A DNA stretch of 63,837 nucleotides from positions 1 to 63,837 of the forward strand of contig VGFS01000010.1 in NCBI GenBank assembly GCA_016868785.1, given 5' to 3'. Under the pieces are notes generated by a model that had not been told where the DNA came from, ran no database searches, and saw nothing but the letters and a program-made list of their open reading frames with translations. Numbering within the stretch: the stretch's first letter is position 1; each line of letters starts with the position of its first letter. Position numbers and translations under genes: made by a program. This document shows positions 26,166 to 36,700 of this stretch, piece after piece. This DNA is from Bacteroidota bacterium. Its GTDB lineage: Bacteria > Bacteroidota > Bacteroidia > NS11-12g > UBA955.

Positions 26166-26168
26166 TCC

Positions 26169-26948
26169 ATGAAAATCACTTTCCTCGGCACCGGGACCTC
26201 GCAAGGGGTGCCACCCATTGGTTGTACGAGTGAAGTGTGCTTGAGTGAAAATCCCAAAGACAAGCGACTGCGAGTGTCTATCCATGTGGAATGGCGTGGA
26301 CTTAGCTTGGTGGTTGACTGCGGTCCCGATTTTCGGTATCAAATGATTCGCGCGGGAATCTCAAACATTGATGCAATTTTGTTTACGCATGAACACAAGG
26401 ATCACACAGCGGGCTTAGACGACATCCGTCCATACAATTATTTGCAAGAACGCCATATGCCGGTATACCTGCATCCACGGGTATTTGGCGCTTTTCAATC
26501 TCAGTACGATTATATTTTTCAACCGGTGCCTTACCCTGGTGTTCCTTTGATTGATTGGCATTTGATTGATTTAGAGCCTTTTGAGATCCAAGGACGGGTG
26601 ATTTGTCCGGTAGAGGTGATACATTACAAACTGCCAGTATTGGGTTTTATTTTCGATAAGTTTGCCTACGTCACAGACGCCAACTTTATTTCTGAACAGG
26701 AGAAAGAAAAACTCAAAGGGATGGATGTGTTGGTGCTCAATGCCCTGAGAAGAGAGGAGCATATCAGTCATTTTACCTTGTCACAAGCGGTGGCGCTGGC
26801 CAAGGAACTGGGTGCCAAGCAAACGTATTTCACCCACATGAGTCATCAAATTGGACTTCATGATGCGGTATGTGAAGAATTGCCTCAGGGTATAGACCTC
26901 GCTTATGATGGCTTGGTGGTGGAGATTCCCGATACGGCAGAATTATAA
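26169..26948 (+). CDS. PhnP-like metallo-beta-lactamase-fold hydrolase
   Basis: This 259-residue cytosolic metallohydrolase is of the MBL fold. It has the N-terminal LGTGTSQGVPPIGC loop and the metal motif THEHKDH (His74, His76, Asp78, His79), plus the downstream YVTDANF Asp and a C-terminal THMSHQI His. This pattern is shared with PhnP and other cyclic-phosphodiesterase-like hydrolases, but without phosphonate genes nearby the substrate is unknown. It is cotranscribed with the phosphosugar isomerase. Its 3' end overlaps the convergent M20 peptidase gene by 6 bases. Confidence 0.88.
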   Translation: MKITFLGTGTSQGVPPIGCTSEVCLSENPKDKRLRVSIHVEWRGLSLVVDCGPDFRYQMIRAGISNIDAILFTHEHKDHTAGLDDIRPYNYLQERHMPVYLHPRVFGAFQSQYDYIFQPVPYPGVPLIDWHLIDLEPFEIQGRVICPVEVIHYKLPVLGFIFDKFAYVTDANFISEQEKEKLKGMDVLVLNALRREEHISHFTLSQAVALAKELGAKQTYFTHMSHQIGLHDAVCEELPQGIDLAYDGLVVEIPDTAEL

Positions 26949-28421
26949 TCGCTGAAACAAATCCATGTAAAACACAACCCCATTCGCGAATTGTTTGAGG
27001 GTCATATATTCATTGATGCCATGGATGCTCGATAAATTGGCGGATGAAAATTCGAAGGGAACAAACCGGTACATTCTGTCGGTGACTTGGCTATAATTTT
27101 TACAATCGGTGCCGGTAATAACCAATCCCGGAACAACCACAGTTTCTTCAAAATTCGCGTGGATAGCGGCCTTGATTTGATCATAGCCCACGCCTTCGCT
27201 GGCTGAAACGGGTGTTGCCTCTTTGCTCTCTGAATAAATGCTTGCTTTGATTCGATTGTCGTCTAGCACAGTCTCCACCTGTTTCAATACATCTGCGATG
27301 CGATCACCGGGGAAAAGCCTTAGGTTCACGATGGCTTCAGCATAGGGGGGGACAACATTTTCTTTGCTGCCCGCTTTAAGTATGGTAGTAACGTGGGTAG
27401 TTCGGATGGTAGCGGCCGTTTTTTCGCCCCCTTTGAGTACCATTTTAACCAGCGGTGCAGTGATCCATAAATTGCTAAACAACATCCGATATCCCACATT
27501 CATGTAGGGGGCGGCTTGCTCAAAGAGTCCGCGAACGGGGGGTTCTAAATGGGCCGGGAATTGATAGTTTTCTAATTTGTTGAGCCCTTTGCTTAAAATA
27601 GCGGTAGCATTTTCTGGGTTGGGCCAGGCGGAGTGACCTCCGAGCTGTTCCACGCGCAATTTGATGCTTACGAATCCCTTTTCGCTCAAGCCGATGATGG
27701 CACAATCATTTTTTAATCCAGGGACGATGCCTTTCATCACGCCAAATCCCTCGTCTGCGATAAAGGCAATGGGAATTTTTTGACTCATTAAGTGCTTGGC
27801 GATTGCGGCAGCACCTTCTTTTCCGCCTGTTTCTTCATCGTGGCCAAATGCGAAGATAAGGGTACGGTTCAAGGGGAGTTTTTTTGCCAGGGTTCTCTCT
27901 GCCGCTTCCATAAGGCCGATAACCACATTTTTGTCATCCAGTGCCCCTCGACCCCACAGTGTGTCTTTGTTGATTTTGCCATCGAATGGGCCGTGTTTCC
28001 ATTGGCTGCTATCGGGGGCGGGAACCACATCCATGTGACCCAAAAACAGGGCCGCAGGCAGTTTGGAATTGCCTTGTAATGTTATCAGTAAGCTGTGCTG
28101 ATTGATCACCTCCCATTTGGCTTGGGCCGCCATGAGCGGGTAGGTTTTCTTGAGCCAATTATGAAACGACAACAGGGTTGTGTGATTGATGCTGTCATTG
28201 TTGGCATCTTCGTACCCCACAATTCTATAGGTAGTTGCTTCGCCCAAATGTTGGAGCGCCGTTCTTTCGAGTTCAGCGCGTTCGGCCGACGACAGTTCCT
28301 TCAAGACGGGCTTGCTTTTGAGTGATTTGGGCCGATTGATGAAAGTGATCAGTATCATCGCAACCACGGTTAACCCCAGAAGAATCCCTATGTATTTGAA
28401 GATTTGCTTGAATGTTGTCAT
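26943..28421 (-). CDS. M20 family metallopeptidase (carboxypeptidase S/PM20D1-like)
   Basis: This protein of 492 residues has an N-terminal membrane anchor (residues about 9-27), with the catalytic part outside the cytoplasm. Zinc-site motifs are present: FLGHMDVVP (His, Asp), GALDDK (bridging Asp) and GHDEETGG (catalytic Glu and ligand Glu). The dimerisation domain contains GGHSAWP. The relatives with an N-terminal anchor cleave dipeptides or N-acyl amino acids. It lies 36 bases after porZ and may be the last gene of the T9SS/gliding transcript, although a functional link is not known. Its 3' end overlaps the convergent metallohydrolase gene by 6 bases. Confidence 0.9.
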   Translation of the reverse strand: MTTFKQIFKYIGILLGLTVVAMILITFINRPKSLKSKPVLKELSSAERAELERTALQHLGEATTYRIVGYEDANNDSINHTTLLSFHNWLKKTYPLMAAQAKWEVINQHSLLITLQGNSKLPAALFLGHMDVVPAPDSSQWKHGPFDGKINKDTLWGRGALDDKNVVIGLMEAAERTLAKKLPLNRTLIFAFGHDEETGGKEGAAAIAKHLMSQKIPIAFIADEGFGVMKGIVPGLKNDCAIIGLSEKGFVSIKLRVEQLGGHSAWPNPENATAILSKGLNKLENYQFPAHLEPPVRGLFEQAAPYMNVGYRMLFSNLWITAPLVKMVLKGGEKTAATIRTTHVTTILKAGSKENVVPPYAEAIVNLRLFPGDRIADVLKQVETVLDDNRIKASIYSESKEATPVSASEGVGYDQIKAAIHANFEETVVVPGLVITGTDCKNYSQVTDRMYRFVPFEFSSANLSSIHGINEYMTLKQFANGVVFYMDLFQRL

Positions 28422-28457
28422 AGACGATTTTCAAAGCAATGTTAAGGAAAAATTGGC

Positions 28458-30701
28458 TTACTCTTCGCCCCGGATATAAATGAATTTACCCATGGCCGTT
28501 TCTGTGCCGTCTGTATTGATGGCAAAGACGAACAACAGCCCACTGTTGGGTTTGCTTCCATCCAATCTCAGGCCGTTCCATGTGGCTTTTCCGCCATTGG
28601 CCTTGGTTTGATACACCAGTTTTCCGGTGATGTCGGTGATTTTGACCTCGGCATTGCTCGTGAGTCCTTCTATGGTTACCAACCCATCGTATTTTGGCGG
28701 TACGGGGTTAGGGTACACTTTGATTTTCTCGAACTGCTCGGCAGCGTCGTTGGCATCGCTGCGATACGAAATGATTCCTTTATCGGTCCCCGCAAATACT
28801 TCCCCAGTTTCACTGTTTTGTCCGATGCAAATAATGCGATTGGATAGCAATGGACTGTTGTCGATGTTGAAATGTTTGATAACCCGCTGACCATAAGGTT
28901 CAATCAAAAATAGGCCGTTGTTTGTGGCCATCCACTTTCTTCCTCCGCCATCCACACAAATGTCGTTGATGGTTTCCTCACCCATAAGGTAGCCCACATT
29001 GCCGTCTTGATCTACAATATAGCGGTCAACTTTTGGGTTGCTGAAGAGGGTGCTAGAGCCCGAATAGACATTCAACCCTTGGTTGGTACCTATCCAGGTA
29101 TAGCCCAGGTCATCACACTTCACCGACAATACCTCTGTGGAGATCAATCCTTGTTGTGTGCCAATATAAACGGTGCGGTCATCGGTAAGGGCATCGAGTG
29201 ATTTCCCTTCATCAAACACTTGAATGCCGCCAGTTTGCAGAATCATCCATTTCCTGTCGAGATAGTCGATGCTCAGATCTTTTACTTCTCTACAGGCCGA
29301 TGGGGTGGCCACGATTTTCCATTGGTTTTGTTTGGTTAAGCAGAAAAGGGGTTCGTCTCCACCAAACGAAGCAAACCAAATATTGCCCTTGCTGTCTTCC
29401 GCGATGCCCGATACCTTGATTAAATTGATGGGGGGCTGACGTTTTAAGGGTGAATTGGTTTCATCATATCGATTGATAATGACCCCATCTTTAATCACCA
29501 AAATGCCATTCGAATGGGTTGCTGCCAAATACCAATTTCGGGATTTGATGTATTGAACAAACGTGAAATCGTATAAGTTGTTATTGAGCGGGGAGGGGAG
29601 GTTGTTTTTCCATCCGCCATCGCGATACAAGTAAAAGCCTGCGTTGTTGAAAGCATTTCCAAAGGTTGAGCTTACTCCACCCGCTGTGGCCAACACGTCG
29701 GAGCCGTTTTGCGTCATTCTAAAGATGGATGGATCGGCCGGCCCATCGGGCAAAAATGCGATTTCTCCGTTCGGGTCTTTTTTTATCACACCTGGACCGA
29801 TTCCTGTGCAAAACCAGAAAAGACCGTCTTTGAATTGGGTTATGCCTGCAACCAAGTTGATTGATTCTTTTTTGGTTCCGCTATTGGTTAGGGTGGTAAT
29901 TTCCCCTTGCCTTGCGATGTGCGTGCCAAATTCGTTGGTCCATATCCGGGCGATGACGCGTTTGTCGTTGTAAAACTGCCCCAAACTCTTGTTCCACTGG
30001 TAAACCATGCTATCCAATTCAAACAACAGGGTTCCATTGTAGTTGGTGAGGTGTTTGGCGGCGCGATTGTCTTCAACGGCCCATTGCCATTGGGTGTAAT
30101 CGTTTAGGTTGATCGATTTTGACCACTTGGCAAATCGAACGCCCCCACTGGTTCCGATGTAGATAGAATCGCCTACAATTGCCGACGACAACACCGCGAT
30201 TGCAGAGCCATTGGGTCCGATGCTTGAATAACTATCGTTGATTTCGTGGTTGTCTAAATCCACCACGAGCAAACCAAAATAGGTAGAAATTAAAGCCTCA
30301 TTTTCATGAAAATTGCCTGAAAGTATGCGTTTATCCCCTTGTAATAACTTGTTTTTAAATCCTGGGATGTTGTATATGATACGGTCGTTCTGCAGTAAAT
30401 CTATGTTGCCGTCTGAATAGCCAATGAGTAGGATATCGCGTTTGGCGTTGTAGGAAAGCGTAGTGACTTCGTTGTTGGCAAACCCCTCTTCTTTTCCCAA
30501 TTTCTCCATGTCGCCATAATTCATCATCACCCGGAAAAATCCTTGTTCTGATGCGGCATATACGTATCGTTGGCTGGCCTCACAGATGAGGGCGTTTTTA
30601 TAACTGAGGTGCGTACGCCATCGGCCTGTTTGGATCAATTGGGCGTTGGCCGTAGCCAAAAATCCCACCAACAATATCCATCCCAAAAATCCCTTTTTCA
30701 T
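28458..30701 (-). CDS. porZ: T9SS surface protein PorZ
   Basis: This 747-residue protein is part of the T9SS attachment complex that, in studied species, links cargo to A-LPS on the cell surface. It has a signal peptide (MKKGFLGWILLVGFLATANAQ). Two seven-bladed beta-propellers of the two-component-regulator type follow (blades such as GDSIYIGTSGGVRF and KGNIWFASFGGD). The C-terminal about 85 residues (KVYPNPVPPKYDG to GKFIYIRGEE) form a CTD-like domain, as PorZ characteristically has. The start lies 5 bases after the sprA stop, so the two outer-membrane T9SS genes are cotranscribed. Confidence 0.88.
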   Translation of the reverse strand: MKKGFLGWILLVGFLATANAQLIQTGRWRTHLSYKNALICEASQRYVYAASEQGFFRVMMNYGDMEKLGKEEGFANNEVTTLSYNAKRDILLIGYSDGNIDLLQNDRIIYNIPGFKNKLLQGDKRILSGNFHENEALISTYFGLLVVDLDNHEINDSYSSIGPNGSAIAVLSSAIVGDSIYIGTSGGVRFAKWSKSINLNDYTQWQWAVEDNRAAKHLTNYNGTLLFELDSMVYQWNKSLGQFYNDKRVIARIWTNEFGTHIARQGEITTLTNSGTKKESINLVAGITQFKDGLFWFCTGIGPGVIKKDPNGEIAFLPDGPADPSIFRMTQNGSDVLATAGGVSSTFGNAFNNAGFYLYRDGGWKNNLPSPLNNNLYDFTFVQYIKSRNWYLAATHSNGILVIKDGVIINRYDETNSPLKRQPPINLIKVSGIAEDSKGNIWFASFGGDEPLFCLTKQNQWKIVATPSACREVKDLSIDYLDRKWMILQTGGIQVFDEGKSLDALTDDRTVYIGTQQGLISTEVLSVKCDDLGYTWIGTNQGLNVYSGSSTLFSNPKVDRYIVDQDGNVGYLMGEETINDICVDGGGRKWMATNNGLFLIEPYGQRVIKHFNIDNSPLLSNRIICIGQNSETGEVFAGTDKGIISYRSDANDAAEQFEKIKVYPNPVPPKYDGLVTIEGLTSNAEVKITDITGKLVYQTKANGGKATWNGLRLDGSKPNSGLLFVFAINTDGTETAMGKFIYIRGEE

Positions 30702-30706
30702 GTGTA

Positions 30707-33700
30707 TTAATTGAAAGTGTAGCGGGCTTCAATACCAAAATCGGTGAGTGCGGTGTAGAACTGCGTGTTGATCTTGGGATTCATTACCACACGGTTGTAT
30801 TTCAAGGCCAAGTTGATTTTTTGGTTCACTTGGTAAGTGATGTTTGGACTGATTCTGATGTTTTTCATGCCCGCAGTGTAGCGATTCACATCTACGTCGA
30901 TCTTGCGAATTACCGTTACGTTGTCTGTGACACTCACCGTCATATCGAAACGGAAATCATTGGGCAAATACACCCATCTGCCGTTTCTTCTCCATGGCAT
31001 GGTGATGCCCGTGGTGCGATAACCCGCATTCAACTGGAATTCATTGTTGCGCATTTCGGTGAGGTTGAAGGAAGAGGCAAATAGCTTCAAAACCCTGGAG
31101 CGTTTGTATTCTACGCCTACGGTCCAGTTGTTTTTGGTGGTCACATTCAAACCAATCAACGGGAAGAATCCTTCCGAAATGGTGGCATCAGCAATTTGGT
31201 ATTTTGCTGTCAAATCTTTGCCCATCATCAAGGCTTCATTTGGGGTGTATTTCAGGTTTTGGGTATAGTTTCCAATGGAATACCTGCCGGTGTAGGCATG
31301 TTTGATGTTGATATTGTTGAAGCGGTTACCCAAGAATTTAATTTTGGTTAATCCATTGTAGTTCACGTTCCAGTTGGGCAATGGAATCGCTGGGAATCCT
31401 GAAATATCGCTATATCCAACATCTTGACCAGAGTAGGTTCCATAGAAAGCGCCAATCAAAGCATCTTGAGAATTCTTGCTGAAACCCAACGGGAATTTTG
31501 TGATGGTATCAATGGCTGTGCCCCCAATTCTCTGTGACGACAATCTTTGCGCTACCGTGTAGCGATTGTTCAACATTTGCGTGAAGACAGCATTGGGGTG
31601 CTGGTCGGAATTTTGGAAATTTTGATCTTTCACAAAATGCGTTTTGAAGAACATGCCGGTGACATTGAAGTTTCCGGTTTGTGTTAGACCTTGGTCCATC
31701 CACGCAAAGCCATCGTATTTGAAAACAGATTGTGTTCCTTGGGTGTGGTTGCGAGCAAAATCAAGGCGTATACGGAAGTTCTTAATGGGCTCAATGGTTA
31801 CGTTTGCCGTGAAGTTCTCCGTTTTGTTGTTTCGGTAAAAGTTGGATTGACGACTGTCGTTTTTCAATGCGCCTAAATCTGCCAACTTATATCGCAACAT
31901 AGGGTCTTGCAAGCCGAACACGAACCCTACGCCAGGTTGCATGTGTTTGAAATTGTTGCCGAAATAGTCGGGTTTGTAGGCAAAGCCAGGTAGTTCGGTA
32001 TTCTCTTTCAACTGATAACTAAAGCCCACATTCTTGAGCATGCTGATGAAGTTTCCAGCGAAAATCTTTGCGGGATTGGCTTTCTTCGTTTCGGGCTGAC
32101 CTTTTTGTAAGGCACTTTCGAAGGAAGGGCCTTCATCGTCTTGTTTGGGTGCAGGGGTTGTAGCGGTCGCAGGTTTCTTTACCTTCTTGGGTTTTTCAAG
32201 ATCGCGCAACCAAGGGATGGTTGAATACAATTGGGTAAAATTCAATTGACCACTTACGTTGATGTCTTGTCCATTCTGCAAGCGATTTCCCAAGGATTGG
32301 AAGGCGGGAGGCGCTTGGTTCCACTCATAACTTCCCACGTATGTTACCGTGGTGTTCATCCAACGGGTCAGTTTTGATTTGCTAAAGGGAAGGGTGTAGG
32401 TGGCGTTGACGTTTTGGTAGAATTTGGACATCCGGCCTAAGCTCAAGAATTCACGTCGTACCGAATCCAACTTAATCTCATTGTCCAACCTGCCATAAGG
32501 CTCTTGAATTCGTGAGGTAACATTGGCGGAATAATTGACTTTGATCGATTCTGTCAAAGGCAAGTTTGTGTTGAAATTGCGAAGAATTGTGAAGTTCTTA
32601 TCGAACAGTCTTGGGTTGACTTGTATGAACTTGTTGTTGTTTCGTGCTTGTTGCTCACTGTACAAACGGTTGGTTTGTATTTGTGTGCTGAAGCTAGATG
32701 GCATGAAGTTGTAGTTGAAATCCCTCACCAAAGCCAATTTCCTAGTCTTCATTTTGCGGAAGGGTTTGTGGTATTTTGTGTTTCTGTTGTAGGTGTACCC
32801 AATGGTGGCTTGTGTGGTTTTGATGAAGTACTCTTCAATTTGTTGATTCCTGCGGTAGTTGTTTTGATAACTGTATCCAAAAACGAAGTTGCTGGGCGAC
32901 CAAATCTTTGGCAGTTTGCCCATGGCGGAGGCCACCCTTACGTTGTTAAAGTTAATGCTATACAACGAATTGTATTCCTCAGCGGCTTTTTTCACCGCGG
33001 CCCTTGTGGATGCATCGGCAATCCCCGACAAGAAAGTTTTTAACTCTAAATCAGGATTTAAAGGGTAATACTTAGGTCTCGCATAGCTTTCAGAATAACC
33101 AATGTACATGGGGACACTCACGCCCGCTTTTTTCGGGAAGAATTTACCCAATTCCAGGTTTGATGCTATGTCGTAATTTAAGTTGGTGCTCAGACTTCTG
33201 TCGTTCAGTTTTTTATCTACATCACCAAATCCGATGGTCCGAATGGTGCCTCCCATGTTGAGCTGACCGAAATCGGCCAGTTGCATTTGAACGTTCGCCA
33301 AGGTGGCGTATCCTCCTTTATTGGCAATTTCCTTAACACGCAATTCGTTGAACCAGGTTTCAAAGCACTTGGGTGAATTGCTGTTGTTTTTGATACCTAC
33401 CATCATTACACGCAGGTTTCCAACATCGGGTAACCCCATTACTGTGATTTTCCCTTTGCTCGTGAATTTGATGTATGGAGCGGTCATCGGCCATGCGGCG
33501 TTCTGACGAGCAATTTTTAAATAGTAGAATGAATCTAGCGCGAAGTCCATCAAATTTTCCGCCGGCCAAATCAGCGCCGCCGCATTGCCTGAACGATTGT
33601 TGATGGTACCGCGTGTGATTTTCAGTGGAATTTCATATTCGTAATAGTTCGAAGTAAGGTCGGTACCAAAACGAATGAAGGCAGCAACTTCTCCATCTTG

Positions 33701-36700
33701 AATGGTCGTACCTTGGCTTTCTTCGGCGTGCACGTACAATTGCATTCTTTTGTAGTTGCGCGCATCAAAAGTTGTGGTTTTAAAGGCCGCTCTGCTGTCG
33801 CCCGCTTTCAATTCACACACCTGCAGAGAGAGGGATTGTTCGTTTTCTAAAACGGTGCCCAAACTAGCCATGTTTTGTACGCGATCAACGCCTAGAGGTG
33901 TTACATAAGCAATGGGATAGCGGTTGCTGTTTTCTTCAATGTTTACGGCGCTTACAACGAATTTGGTTCCATCGTTGGGATCTTGTGGGACAATCACACC
34001 TGGGGTTTTTAAACTATTGGTGTAACGACGCCAATCGGCGCGTACCATGTTGATGTAACCCATACGCAGAAGGGCTGTGTCATTGAATCCTGTCATGACC
34101 ATTCGCATGAAACGAATACTCTTGAAATCGCTGATGTTACCCACCGCTTTTTCGAATTCGCGAATCGGAATTTTCAACTGATACCAAGTGATGTCTTTTT
34201 CCTTGCCGTTGCGCAATTTTGTCTTTTTACGTACCACATCAGAAATGTAGTTGTTGCCAATTCGCATGTCTGAGGCATTGATTTTAATGCGATATTGGAA
34301 ATAGTCTTCGCTTTGGTTTAAAGTAAAATCGCGGTTTACGTCTTCGTCGGAAGGAATCGAAGTGGTTGACTTGGGCATCCCGTCGTATTTCCCGGTGTAT
34401 TTCTCGTTACTTGAGTTCCCTTGCAGACCTTGGATTTTTTCGTATCTGTGAATGATATCAGCATCTAATACATCATAGGCACTTTCTAAGTAATGAAGGT
34501 AATTGTCGTTGCTAGGGTCTTTTGATGCGTCTTTGTAGTACTGTGAACCAGCACCGAAATTCGCCGCGATTTTTTTCAAAAGTATGGTGTCGAAATGCGC
34601 CAATTCTTGCGCATCGTCCATTCCGTCAAGACCCACGTCCTGCGTTTGAAGCGTAGCAGGATTATTGTCAAAAGCGTAATTGATTTGGGGTCCGCTGGGA
34701 ACAATCGCCAATGAAGTTGTATCTGTTTCGGCAGTGCTGTTGGTGCCCGTGGGCAAGCCGTTTTCGAAAGACTTTCTGCGATCAGGCAAAATGTCTTCAC
34801 TCACGTTACCCAAGTGAAGCAGCAATTCACCCCTGAGGTTTGGGTTGTTAGACATTGGGTCGAGCATCCATATTTCAATGTAGTCGATGTTGGCTGCTTC
34901 GAAGTCGTTCTGGTCGATTTTCCGTGTGATACCAGCCCAACTCAATTCTGGATTCAGCAATTCCCCTTTGTCGTTGATCTCGCTTGGATTGCTGTTGTAG
35001 TTGTACATACCTCTGCTGGTAGGACGGAAAAACAAATCCAAAGTTGGCAAGATGGTAGGGGTCCCCTGAGGGAAGTTCCGCTGTGGAAATAATTCTCTTT
35101 GATCTACTTGGCGCTGGAATGGGTCGCTGAGAACATTGTCGACGCGCTGTTTGATGTTGTCTGGCATGTCGTTGTCTCGGTAAAACAACTGGTCAATGGT
35201 ATAAAAACTCAACGCCGCATGGTGATTCATCCAGGTGGTTTTGTCGTAAGTTTTTGTATCGGGGAAGCGATCCTCTTGTTTTTGAGGCACAGAAGCAACG
35301 ACCCAGTTTCCCACGCTTTTTAGGTCGTTGGACATTTCTGCATTTTCAAAATCTTCCAAATTTGAAACCCCACGTTGGTTTCCTTGAGATTTGTGGTTAT
35401 GGGGGAAAATCTTCGCAAACTCACCGTAGGCTGTGATGTTTGATATTTCTTTGGTTTCAAGAAATGGCAACGCATCTATGATTTTGGTCAAGAATCTTGA
35501 TTTAGAACTATAGGCCACATCTGCACCGATGATGGTATTCAATAGCGGCTCTTCATTGAAGTTGGTTTTTGTCGTTAGGGGTCTCTCATACATGTGCAGT
35601 GCTGTACCACCGACAATGAGTTTTTTGTTGAATTTGTGCTCAATTCTACCTCCAAGCAAAGTTTTTTGCTGAATGTTGAAGAAGCTCTGTCCATCGGCAC
35701 TGGCCCTAATTTCCGCACCTCCGCGAAGCAATCCCTCGTTGATGATTTTTACTCGACCCAAAGCGTAATCTACTTCGTAGTCCATTCCTTCGGTGAGGGG
35801 TCTTCCGTTGGCGGTGACGCGCACAGAACCCCGCTGTAGATTGGTGGTTCCCAAGAACAACTCGGCTCCGTTGCTGCTCTTGTAACTGCCCTGCAAAAAG
35901 AATTTATTGTGTTTGACATCTTGTTGGGCTAACCATTTGGTGCTGTCATAAAGCGCATCGTAACAGTAGTAATCGCCCAAGTCATTTCGCCCATTAAATT
36001 GTTCACGCATGAAATCACCGAATGGTTCTGTAACCGGGAAAATAATCCTTGCGTATTGGGTGTTTACGGTAAGTCCTTCAATCGCGTCAAATACACCGTC
36101 GGGCTTCGCCTCTTGCTGTCGGTTCAGTTTGTCCAATCCCAAAACCCGAATCAAAGGATTGCCATTAACCAGGTTGGGGCAGTTTGCATTGCCGATGGGT
36201 AAGTAGTTGTAATCGCCACCCGTAGTGTCGTCGGCATAGATGATGTTTAACTTGAAATCTTCCAAACTCAAGCTGTAGGTATTGAGTGCGTAGATGTTCT
36301 TCATCATCAATTTCCACATGGGCAAGGGTGTTCTGATTGTATTGCCTTTCAGCATTTTTAAGAACAACAATTGCTGATTACCTGGAGCAACGTCGCGTGA
36401 AAATTCACCCACTTGGAATACTTCGCCATTGTAGGTGTATTCGAAAGCAACCGCCAATATTTCATCGTTGTTCAACGGTTGATTCAGCGAGATAAAACCC
36501 AATTGCGTGTTTAAGCTGAATTCTTTATCGGTCAACTGACGGGCGTAGTTCAACATGTCGAAATCTACCGTTTGTTCAAAGTAGGGCATGTTGGCGAATA
36601 CCCGGTCTATGGCTTTTCCGGTGGTTCTGGCATCGGGGTCATTGACCATTTTGGCATACAGGGTATTGGCATCATTGCTGGCTTGTAAGTTTGTAGAACC

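Noticed and set aside
26943-26948. Frameshift or annotation error at the 6-bp overlap of the metallohydrolase and M20 genes
   Set aside because: Both proteins end at positions normal for their families, so this is an ordinary convergent 3' overlap.
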